15,200 nucleotides of DNA from Perkinsus olseni (taxonomy: Eukaryota > Perkinsozoa > Perkinsida > Perkinsidae), in the NCBI GenBank assembly GCA_013115135.1, contig JABANP010000842.1:1-15200 (forward strand), given 5' to 3'. Shown here one piece after another: positions 8,264-15,056 of this stretch. The notes beneath the pieces were generated by a model, which had not been told where the DNA came from, searched no databases, and was given only the letters and a program-made list of their open reading frames with translations. The position numbers were made by a program, and so were the translations under genes. Each line of letters begins with the position of its first letter. Within the stretch, counting starts at the first letter, position 1.

Positions 8264-8523
8264 ACTCGTACACCGAAAACTCGTACATTTTCGACTCATG
8301 TCTCGAATACTCGTACACCTTTGACTCGTACACCAAATACCCGTACATCGAGGACTCGTACACGGAAAACTCATACACAGAAAACTCGTACATGTAAAAC
8401 TCGTGCGCAAAACACTCGTACACATAATACTCGTACACAAAACGCTCGTACACATAATGCTCGTACACCGTCATTTCATACACACACCCACTTTCAACTC
8501 GTACACCGTCATTTCGTACACCC
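8264..8523 (+). repeat. 15-bp minisatellite with constant and variable halves
   Basis: About fourteen consecutive 15-nt units start at 8264. Each begins with a near-constant ACTCGTACAC core followed by about five changing bases. The array decays after about 8460 into longer spacings, where CTCGTACACCGTCATTTC is seen twice (8460-8477 and 8498-8515). Because the unit is five codons long and lacks stops, several frames stay open, giving pentapeptide repeats of Thr/Arg type on the plus strand (ATG at 8255, stop at 8539) and Tyr/Glu or Cys/Thr/Ser types on the minus strand. I regard these frames as by-products of the repeat unless transcripts show otherwise. Confidence 0.93.
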
Positions 8524-8539
8524 TGCGAAAATTTTTTAG

Positions 8540-8898
8540 TTGTGCACAACTACTGTTACCCCGGTGGTATCGACAAGGTCAAGCTGACTCTCCAAGGGTC
8601 TGCAGCTTCCGAAGACGTTCATGGTGCAAGCCAGCCGTTGTTGGAGAGCTTTCTCGTTCCATCGCCCAGCTCTAAGCTTCTCGGGCCATTCCATCTCCGT
8701 TTGGTGAAAAGCGTTGTAGCTGCCTGCTCGCCGAATCATGCAAAGGAGTGGCTCTATTCTGTTTCGGTCAAGGATGCCCTCAAGATGCTCAGAAGAGGGT
8801 ACGTTCCACCGGCGGAGGGCGAGTTCGCGGTTCTGATAGAAGTTGTATATCATGAGTGCCTCGAAACGCACGCGACGGAGCTTGTATCGGCTGCTTGA
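8540..8898 (+). CDS. Possible terminal exon or fragment of an unrecognised protein gene
   Basis: An open frame of about 118 codons ends in a TGA at 8896-8898 and has protein-like composition (for example CSPNHAKEWLYSVSVKDALKML, then RRGYVPPAEGEFAVLIEVVYHE). I do not recognise a family. It has no ATG near its beginning: in this frame the sequence is open back to a TAA at 8455-8457, inside the minisatellite. A run of six T followed by AG at 8532-8539 is a fair 3' splice site, so I place a possible exon start at 8540. The minus strand is also open across this stretch (8536-8910), which lowers confidence. I saw none of the one-base-centre palindromes inside it, unlike the surrounding DNA, which mildly supports coding. 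Confidence 0.35.
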
Positions 8899-9129
8899 CG
8901 AACGGGGCAACTGACATTGGTCTTGGATAGCTCGCTTGGATTCTGATGGCAGCGCATACTGATCGCCATCAATAGCCGGGTTTGTTATTCATGATATTTT
9001 ATTTCAGTAAACCACGAGGGTGGATCGGCGAGAGGATCGACTCATGAAATTCGAGTAGATGTCTTCTTGATATCGGCTCTCGTGTGATTTCGGTGGTGTT
9101 GAGTTTCCTCGATAAATCTTGCTTACTAA

Positions 9130-9149
9130 GGATGGGTGCCATCCGATGG
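9130..9149. repeat. Double palindrome (centres 9137 and 9144)
   Basis: GGATGG-GTG-CCATCC at 9130-9144 overlaps CCATC-C-GATGG at 9139-9149. The centres are 7 nt apart. Confidence 0.88.
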
Positions 9150-9181
9150 GGTCATCGTATACACTTCGATCGTTGGCATAT

Positions 9182-9204
9182 GTTCAGATTCTGAACTTCA
9201 GAAT
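9182..9204. repeat. Double palindrome (centres 9189 and 9196)
   Basis: GTTCAGA-T-TCTGAAC at 9182-9196 overlaps ATTCTGAA-C-TTCAGAAT at 9188-9204. TTCAGA recurs 14 nt apart. Confidence 0.95.
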
Positions 9205-9458
9205 ACTAGCCGTGCTGGGGAGGCGAAGACACATAGGACTGCGCTTAATGGTAGTTTCATTCTTGCATGTTTCCTGGTAAAGGGAGAGGTAGAGGAGATT
9301 GGGGCGCCGTAGGGGCCGTGTTAGGCGGAATGCAAGATCGTTGCGAGGCTACCGGCCAGTCGGGCGTCAGCCCTGATCTCTGAGGTGCACCGCGTTGCTC
9401 GTCTGCAAGCGTACACGCCTGACTGGGCGCTCGCGAATTCTTTCGATGGAATCGAGAC

Positions 9459-9480
9459 CTCACTCGGAGTGAGTCACTCC
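9459..9480. repeat. Double palindrome (centres 9466 and 9473)
   Basis: CTCACTC-G-GAGTGAG at 9459-9473 overlaps GGAGTGA-G-TCACTCC at 9466-9480. TCACTC recurs 14 nt apart. Confidence 0.95.
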
Positions 9481-9723
9481 TTGGCATTCTCAATAGGCTT
9501 GAACGACAGGAGGTCGCTGCTCGCACTCTAACGGCCAGGGGTTTAAGTGCGAGTGAGGAAGTCGCCGTTGTTGCCGCGGTAACCCAGTCCACTAAGGCGA
9601 ATGCGTCCGATTCCACAGGGGAGGCCCGTGGAGGTACGGTTAGAGACTGGTGCGCCCGCTATCTTGCCGAGTCTCTCATCAAATGTTTTCGACTCGTGGG
9701 GAGATGCGTTGCACCAGAACATA

Positions 9724-9746
9724 CCAGAGTCTCTGGACTCCAGAGA
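9724..9746. repeat. Double palindrome with 8-nt centre spacing
   Basis: CCAGAG-T-CTCTGG at 9724-9736 overlaps TCTCTGGA-C-TCCAGAGA at 9730-9746. Same architecture, but the centres (9730 and 9738) are 8 nt apart. Confidence 0.93.
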
Positions 9747-9903
9747 TGCTCGACAGCTCTGCTTTTCTTTGCTTTCGTGGCCGGAAGCGACAATTCTCAC
9801 TGTTTCGGATCGTGGCCCTACCAGAAGGCACCGCACTACTTCTAATAGAAGCATTGTATGCTCCAGGGTGTGCGATTTTTCATAGCCAAATCTATTTTTC
9901 CGG

Positions 9904-9944
9904 TTGCGGAAATTTCGGCAAGCAAAATGCAGAAATTTCCGCAA
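9904..9944. repeat. 13-bp inverted repeat
   Basis: TTGCGGAAATTTC (9904-9916) is the exact reverse complement of GAAATTTCCGCAA (9932-9944), separated by 15 nt. It is the longest perfect inverted repeat I noticed in the window. Confidence 0.95.
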
Positions 9945-9970
9945 AATAGGGAAATTATCGCAAAAATGGC

Positions 9971-9992
9971 AAAAAATCCGCCCTTCGGGCGG
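9971..9992 (-). other. GC-rich hairpin followed by T-run (terminator-like on minus strand)
   Basis: CCGCCC-TTC-GGGCGG at 9978-9992 forms a six-pair GC stem with a three-base loop. Read on the minus strand it is followed at once by A and six T. This is the shape of a bacterial intrinsic terminator. In an apparently nuclear eukaryotic window that role is doubtful, so I report only the structure. Confidence 0.6.
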
Positions 9993-10159
9993 CTTGCCTT
10001 CTTTGAGTATTTTACTGTCGTTTAGACATGGTTTCCATTGGTTAGACTTGCCGAAGTCCAAAAAGGCATTGCCGAAGTCAAACAGGAGCGAGATCGCTTC
10101 TGGTCGCTCGTCTCGAGACCCGCAGCTCGGGTAATATATACTTCTGACACCTCTAGCTG

Positions 10160-10181
10160 CCCTAGAGTCTAGGGACTAGAC
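10160..10181. repeat. Double palindrome (centres 10167 and 10174)
   Basis: CCCTAGA-G-TCTAGGG at 10160-10174 overlaps GTCTAG-GGA-CTAGAC at 10167-10181. The centres are 7 nt apart. Confidence 0.92.
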
Positions 10182-10377
10182 GCACGCACGAAAGGTACAT
10201 GGTTAGGTAAGGTATTTAGAAGCACTAGACGGATTCCGGACTCCGGAGCCCGTCTCAATTAGCGTCAAACGGGAGTTCCGAACGACATATCCAAACTCGA
10301 ATAGGACCCGGAGCGCCGGCATTCGTTTCTTCCGAGCCCTCAAGCGTGGGCACACTGCCACTTTTGACACCTTTAGC

Positions 10378-10420
10378 CACACGGTGTGACCAGTGTGGCA
10401 CACACGGTGTGGGCCACACC
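10378..10420. repeat. Cluster of four GTGTG/CACAC palindromes
   Basis: CACAC-G-GTGTG at 10378-10388, GTGTG-G-CACAC at 10393-10403, CACAC-G-GTGTG at 10401-10411, and GGTGTGG-G-CCACACC at 10406-10420. The last two have centres (10406 and 10413) 7 nt apart. The alternating arms allow several competing folds. Confidence 0.93.
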
Positions 10421-10758
10421 AGCAACACATGGCTTATGTTGAAAGTGATTTTGAGAACAAATTCTTGAAATCCTCCGCACTAGCCACACAGTACTTCCTG
10501 AGATGGTAAGTCGACAATACTGTTGGATCTGTGGTCGGCGATCCAGAAGGCAGCAGCAGAGGTGACAGCAGAGGATGTCCGAAAGCTAACATGTTCCATG
10601 GATAGACGTGTGGAGAGGCTCCTCCTATGTCGTGGTGGCCATGTTGGCTCATGAGTGTACTTTTTTCCTAGAGTTCCTCCCAGAATAGCCTAGCTTTGTG
10701 CTACTGCGCAAGATCCCCTGCGCAATAGTCTACGGTCTTGATAGTGCACATGATTGAG

Positions 10759-10955
10759 TTGCATAACGGTTTGGGTCGGTCGGAAGGGTCCGGAAATTTT
10801 CGCGCGCCCATAATATAACAATGGATGATGAAACGGTTCTGAAACGGTGTCAATCGATTCTCACTCTCATTATCAGTACACCTTTCAAAGATCATTGATA
10901 AACTCTTCTTATTGAGCAAGTTACCTCAAAAATGGTGATTTGCATAACGGTTTGG
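10759..10955 (+). repeat. 16-bp direct repeat pair with shared AACGGT words
   Basis: TTGCATAACGGTTTGG occurs at 10759-10774 and 10940-10955. Between them TGAAACGGT occurs twice (10829-10837 and 10840-10848). Four AACGGT words in about 200 bp is notable; AACGG is the core bound by Myb-type factors, so a regulatory cluster is possible but unproven. Confidence 0.8.
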
Positions 10956-11021
10956 TTCGCACTGTATGGGGGAGCGAGGCTGGGCATTGTCATTGATTCC
11001 CCTTTTTCAGTCTAGTCGTAT

Positions 11022-11042
11022 GTCACGTCACGTGACTCACGT
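11022..11042. repeat. Double palindrome (centres 11029 and 11036)
   Basis: GTCACGT-C-ACGTGAC at 11022-11036 overlaps ACGTGA-C-TCACGT at 11030-11042. The centres are 7 nt apart. Confidence 0.93.
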
Positions 11043-11252
11043 ACCTGGGACAGGTGCCCCAGTAAAAGAACCCGATGAGGAACGCTATGCGCATGCGTGC
11101 TTCACGCTGCGGTCCATTCCCCAATCATTGAGATTATTATTCTTAATGTCTTATCAAGTAATCCATCATAGGGGCCCTATGGCTCCTCCTGTTGCTAAGA
11201 AGTCCGCCGGCGTTAACGCTGAATCTCAAGGGTCTAACAGTGCCAACCGCTC

Positions 11253-11273
11253 AGTGGGACAGCCTGTCCCACT
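11253..11273. repeat. Perfect palindrome, 10-bp arms, one-base centre
   Basis: AGTGGGACAG, C, then CTGTCCCACT. The longest of the one-base-centre palindromes. Confidence 0.95.
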
Positions 11274-11372
11274 ATGACGGCCACACAGACTTCTTCCTCT
11301 ATCTGTAACTCAACTTCCTGTTGCCACTAAGCAGGGTGGCCCAAAAGTGGGAAGAATGGATCATAGTTAAGA

Positions 11373-11397
11373 AGAGAGGATAAGGCAGATCCTCTCT
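11373..11397. repeat. Inverted repeat, 9-bp arms
   Basis: AGAGAGGAT (11373-11381) pairs with ATCCTCTCT (11389-11397) across a 7-nt loop, just before the next double palindrome. Confidence 0.93.
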
Positions 11398-11400
11398 CAT

Positions 11401-11423
11401 AGTTGTGAGTCACAACTTGTGAC
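11401..11423. repeat. Double palindrome (centres 11409 and 11416)
   Basis: AGTTGTGA-G-TCACAACT at 11401-11417 overlaps GTCACAA-C-TTGTGAC at 11409-11423. TTGTGA recurs 14 nt apart. Confidence 0.95.
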
Positions 11424-11544
11424 CTGCGGCTCTAGGTCCGGGTCAAAATGTCCCACTTGCTAGCGTCACCCTCCCGGCGCCACGCTGGTTGCGTCCATCG
11501 TTGTCTCACGATTTTCTCTCTCTACAAGTGCCATTTCTCACGTT

Positions 11545-11571
11545 TCCACGCCGTGGACTACGGCCCGTAGT
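11545..11571. repeat. Two abutting palindromes upstream of the secreted-protein gene
   Basis: TCCACG-C-CGTGGA at 11545-11557 shares its last base with ACTACGG-C-CCGTAGT at 11557-11571. They lie about 85-110 bp upstream of the ATG at 11655, so a regulatory role is conceivable. Confidence 0.92.
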
Positions 11572-11654
11572 GCTGTGATTTGGGGGTTTTTGACCTTTGC
11601 GCGCCCTAGGCCAATCATCTGTGACGTTCCTCAGGACTTGCTTCTTATTCAAGT

Positions 11655-12197
11655 ATGCTCACCCTACTCAGATATCTGCTCTCGACCCTTCTTCTGACTT
11701 CAACTAGGGGTTTTACACCGGTTGGGCTAGTCGCCGAACCGACCCGCAGCTCAAGCTCTGGGCTACCCGACGAAGCCACCGTGCCACATCCTGGAGCCGC
11801 GGCGGCCAGTGGAAATGGTGATGCCGCTTTCTGGCTGGAAATGGCCGACCAAGTGCGGAACAAGCTGGTCTATGTGGTTGACGATGACAGTAACATGCCG
11901 ACAGAACTGGCTATTGCAGCGACAGACGATGAGCACCCTTTCTGGATGTGGTTGGCGGGTCAGATGAAAGAAGAGTTTGATACTCTTGGTCTCGATAACC
12001 CTGACGTACTGCTAGTCCCTAGTGGAGTTGAGTACGATGTGGAATTTTTGCTGGCAACACTTGCTGCTCAAGCATCTTCCTCAAGCTTCACGGCAATCGA
12101 CGACACCGACCTATCAAAACCACAGGATGTCGTAGCGAGAGGCAGGGAGCACAATTTCGTGAGGCGGATCGCGAGTATTTTCACGTTATTTTGGTGA
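11655..12197 (+). CDS. Secreted or endomembrane-targeted orphan protein, 180 aa
   Basis: A complete frame from ATG to TGA. Residues 1-19 are a classical signal peptide (short start, then a Leu-rich core in LLRYLLSTLLLTST), probably cleaved near the Gly-Phe at 19-20. Residues 28-55 are rich in Ser, Pro, Gly and Ala and look like a flexible linker. The rest is acidic and may contain a diverged internal duplication: FWLEMADQVRNKL from residue 59 resembles FWMWLAGQMKEEF from residue 96, sharing FW, A, Q and a charged tail, 37 residues apart. The C-terminus is basic then hydrophobic (RRIASIFTLFW). I do not recognise a family. No intron is needed and no neighbour suggests a pathway. A CCAAT word sits about 40 bp upstream of the ATG. 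In a parasite such a protein could be an exported factor, but that is speculation. Confidence 0.65.
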   Translation: MLTLLRYLLSTLLLTSTRGFTPVGLVAEPTRSSSSGLPDEATVPHPGAAAASGNGDAAFWLEMADQVRNKLVYVVDDDSNMPTELAIAATDDEHPFWMWLAGQMKEEFDTLGLDNPDVLLVPSGVEYDVEFLLATLAAQASSSSFTAIDDTDLSKPQDVVARGREHNFVRRIASIFTLFW

Positions 12198-12242
12198 GAC
12201 AATCACATTGTCGGCTTTTCGATAATCAGCCTGCTCTGTTTG

Positions 12243-12261
12243 TACTGACATCATGTCAGTA
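12243..12261. repeat. Perfect palindrome, 9-bp arms, one-base centre
   Basis: TACTGACAT, C, ATGTCAGTA, about 45 bp after the stop of the secreted-protein gene. A second one-base-centre palindrome, TGATATA-A-TATATCA, follows at 12285-12299. A hairpin marking the 3' end of that transcript is possible. Confidence 0.93.
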
Positions 12262-12406
12262 ACAAGCCATCAAGAGCATTTTGGTGATATAATATATCAT
12301 CGTAGGCATCGGTTGTTGGGCTTACGTCGCCTAATGGTCGTGGCCGACACAAGTCTGTCTTTCTCGGCACTAAATGTGCTTGTGCTCTATTCTGGGAATG
12401 TGTACT

Positions 12407-12423
12407 TTGCTCGGGCCGAGCAA
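12407..12423. repeat. Perfect palindrome, 8-bp arms, one-base centre
   Basis: TTGCTCGG, G, CCGAGCAA. Confidence 0.95.
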
Positions 12424-12531
12424 TGGCCGTGTTACTCGGCATCTGAGTTGAAGGACTGAGTTCAGGCCCATACTCATTCAAGTTAGTCTCTTCTTTAGAC
12501 CTTAATGGCAATGAGTTGAGTTGCAGGCAGC

Positions 12532-12553
12532 CCAAGGCTTGGACCCCAAGCCT
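12532..12553. repeat. Double palindrome (centres 12537 and 12544)
   Basis: CCAAG-G-CTTGG at 12532-12542 overlaps AGGCTTGG-ACC-CCAAGCCT at 12535-12553. The centres are 7 nt apart. Confidence 0.92.
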
Positions 12554-12655
12554 AGCAATCGGGAAACGAATGGTTCGCAAGACGAGGAACGATTCGAGGA
12601 CTACCCCAGAGTGATGAGAAGTATGTCTCTTTGGCGAAGGCTGTTTGCTGAAGAC

Positions 12656-12674
12656 CCGTGAGACTCACGGCGTG
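12656..12674. repeat. Palindrome with weak second partner (centres 12663 and 12670)
   Basis: CCGTGAG-A-CTCACGG at 12656-12670 is perfect. CACG-G-CGTG at 12666-12674 gives a short second palindrome 7 nt on. Confidence 0.85.
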
Positions 12675-13297
12675 TGACTCCGGATCGCATGCCTGAGCAC
12701 TTCTCTGTTGAAGGGATGGTTCACAATCTAGCTCCTGAATAGCGCAGGTTAGATTACCCGCAGAGGCATAATATCTCTTCGAAGAGCGCTGGAGCCGATT
12801 ACAGTGCTCTGATTTCCGAGTCCAAGTTCTCGGAAAAGCGCGAAGTTCGAGCAGAGTCACAAACCGGTACTGCAGATTCGATGACGAGGCACTTCGTAAC
12901 GGAAGTTAACGTGGAGGCAGTCGAAGTCTTCGTCGACCTCTACGTCGTAAGTGACTTGCGACCAACTTGAGCCCACTAAAGCATCGAGCTTACATCCGAG
13001 AACAGCAGTGAGTGTTCAAGATATCAAAACGGCTCCGTGATGCCAAGCAGCCTGATGGCGCGTTGCTCAATGAGTGCAATATTGGGTTAGATAACGATCA
13101 GGGCTAAACGAGAACGTCGTTCAGATGAAAGTTCGCCGCCACTGGACTGCAGTCAGTCCAGAATACTCTGCTGGGGCCAATCAGGCCGCGGTACTGTCAG
13201 TGCGAATTATCGCCGCATCGATCAACTGTGCTCAGTGCAGCCGACATCACAAGAAGCCTCCTGCGCGACATGAGGGACCCCCAGCGACCATCGCTGC

Positions 13298-13317
13298 CTT
13301 CACAACGTGAAGTTCAC
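13298..13317. repeat. Double palindrome (centres 13305 and 13312)
   Basis: CTTCAC-AAC-GTGAAG at 13298-13312 overlaps GTGAA-G-TTCAC at 13307-13317. The centres are 7 nt apart. Confidence 0.9.
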
Positions 13318-14137
13318 ATGTGTAGTGGAATCATCTTGGCTGTCAACAAACTCAACACCTTTTTCCTTGTTCATAGTACTATCATTACCCTGCGGAGAAG
13401 ACGGCATAGATAAGAGGAAATAATACGAATGGGAAATCCAACTTGATAGAAGACATATGATCTGGAAAGCTCATCTCACGATCATCACAATCAATAGTAT
13501 AGTAATACCCACTCGTCTTTGTCATACTCCTAGCTTCAGAGCTGAGGAATCTTAGTTGTGTTCATATCATAGTGAAATCACACAAACTAAAGAAAAACAG
13601 TACCGCTCAGTTACTACGAGAGATGAAGGATAATATGAAGACTCTGCTATCCTCTACAGGGCCCCCATCCTTATCTGGAGTAGTTAACATAACAGTAAGT
13701 AGTATTTAAATAATACAAACACTGGACGGATAGCTATCAGCATCAAACTCAGTCCGAAGCATTCGGCTTAGTCACTCCCATATAATGGAGCCAGTCGCGA
13801 GCTTTCGGCCCAAGACTACCTGAAGGTGATAAATCACAATCCAGCAGAACATCTTCACGCTTGATATCGAGTAAGGAAGGAGAAGCATTGCTCGGACACT
13901 TCCGGGCTCTCACATACTCAATTCCTCCTCCTGAGCGTGCTCGAATGAGACTTCAACCTTCACCATGTGATAGGCCCTATTGCGAGCCACCCTCTCACAT
14001 ATCACTGATACGCTACCAGGTGGATGGAGTGGAATGGCGTCCTATGTGCCTCTCACGGAGAGCGACTCTCACCGTTGACTGAGTCAACCATCTGGCCCGC
14101 ATGCATCAACCAATGATCGCGTAGGTCTTTGCGTAAG

Positions 14138-14209
14138 ACCACGATGTACCACTGGTAGACCGTCTGCTTTGAAAGCCAAAGGACGTCAGTTCAATCCTGT
14201 CACGTGGCT
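14138..14209 (+). tRNA. Degenerate tRNA-like sequence (pseudogene or SINE head)
   Basis: Invariant tRNA positions can be aligned: T8 (14145), A14, G18-G19, A21, T33 before a TGA triplet at 14170-14172, and a T-loop GTTCAATCC with G53, T54, T55, C56, A58 and C61. The distance from anticodon to T-loop is canonical. The acceptor stem keeps five pairs (CCACG with CGTGG) and the T-stem four of five. However, the D-stem does not pair and the anticodon stem keeps only three of five pairs, so it is not a working tRNA as it stands. It may be a decayed tRNA copy or the tRNA-derived head of a short interspersed element. Confidence 0.33.
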
Positions 14210-14334
14210 GAACTGTTTGGTGTGCTCGCGTTGTCCCATAATAACGGTAGGTGGAAAATCTCGCGCCACGGTTATTTGACCGCTAAGTTTCTGGACATCA
14301 TCTTGTGTGAGCCACTTTAGCTTAGTGGTAACTA

Positions 14335-14394
14335 AGCGTGGACTCCACTGTGACCATATCAACGTACATTCAGCGCTTGGGGGTCCTCTGTGAT
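14335..14394 (+). repeat. 60-bp direct repeat, copy 1
   Basis: Matches 14501-14560 at 58 of 60 positions. It is preceded by GCTTAG and CTAAGC, which form a small stem, and by a tRNA A-box-like word (TAGCTTAGTGG) that the second copy lacks. Confidence 0.93.
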
Positions 14395-14500
14395 ACGTTT
14401 TGTATTTTTCATGGCATATTCTCGAAGGAATCGCGTTCACCCATACGGTTGTGATCTTCAGTGCTAGTACAGATATGAACCAACAGTAGGGGGCTCGCTC

Positions 14501-14560
14501 AGCGTGGACTCCACTGTGACCATATCAACGTACATTCAGCGCTTGGCGGTCCTCTGTTAT
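14501..14560 (+). repeat. 60-bp direct repeat, copy 2
   Basis: Second copy, starting 166 bp after the first; the two differences lie near the right end. The 106 bp between the copies is unrelated to either. On the minus strand both copies read GPPSAECTLIWSQWSPR, but flanking frames are not convincing as genes. Confidence 0.93.
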
Positions 14561-15034
14561 CGTCCTTCCTCGTAGGCTCGTTTTCTCTGAGCAACCCTAT
14601 CACGTTATCGCTCATCCTTATTACTTCGGTGCTTTCAGCGCTTTCCCGACCCATTCTTCGTTCAAGCTCATGGCAGAGAACCCTTCCAGCGATTGTGGAG
14701 CACTGTGCATGTTGACGATGGGAATTTTTGCCTTTTTCCGAACGAGTGGTGTTGCGTTGCAAAGGTGCAACTCATCAAGTGATGCTTGTTTTTTGTAATA
14801 ATGGGAGGGAAGAAATGTCTTGACGGGAATTAAGGGTAGCGTGTAGGCGCACAATCCACTTTTCATGTCGAGTTCGGGGGATAACAGGAAGCCAATAAAA
14901 TACTAGGGAATAGTAAGCTCCAAGTTTCGCTATTCGACGGAGAGTATTGAACTCTCCAGCCAATTTAGGAGAGCAGCTCTTGAGGAATGAGAGGGAATCT
15001 CTGATCGTAATGTAGGCAACTAAACGAGAACATA

Positions 15035-15056
15035 GCGCTATGATAGCGCCGCTATC
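15035..15056. repeat. Double palindrome (centres 15042 and 15049)
   Basis: GCGCTAT-G-ATAGCGC at 15035-15049 overlaps GATAGCG-C-CGCTATC at 15042-15056. CGCTAT recurs 14 nt apart. Confidence 0.95.

Larger units (their letters stand above)
8899..11654. other. Non-coding region, palindrome-rich
   Basis: No gene I can support. The open frames at 9543-10061 (minus, 172 codons) and 10966-11277 (plus, 103 codons) have no recognisable domains and are interrupted by several short palindromes, so I treat them as chance. Besides the items listed separately, it holds hairpins CTCGCACT with AGTGCGAG (9520-9553), CTACTGCGCA with TGCGCAATAG (10701-10728, one mismatch), a TTGCCGAAGTC direct repeat (10048-10058 and 10069-10079), CATAGGG-G-CCCTATG (11167-11181), and a CCAAT word at 11611 upstream of the next gene. 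Confidence 0.6.

Noticed and set aside
8264..8523. CRISPR-like array
   Set aside because: The unit is only 15 bp with about 5 variable bases and there are no cas-like genes; it is a minisatellite in eukaryotic DNA.
9543..10061. 172-codon minus-strand open frame
   Set aside because: It translates the 13-bp inverted repeat and GC hairpin, has no recognisable domain, and the reverse strand is equally open.
10966..11277. 103-codon plus-strand open frame starting with ATG
   Set aside because: It runs through three strong palindromes (11022, 11167 and 11253) and has no protein-family features, so chance is more likely.
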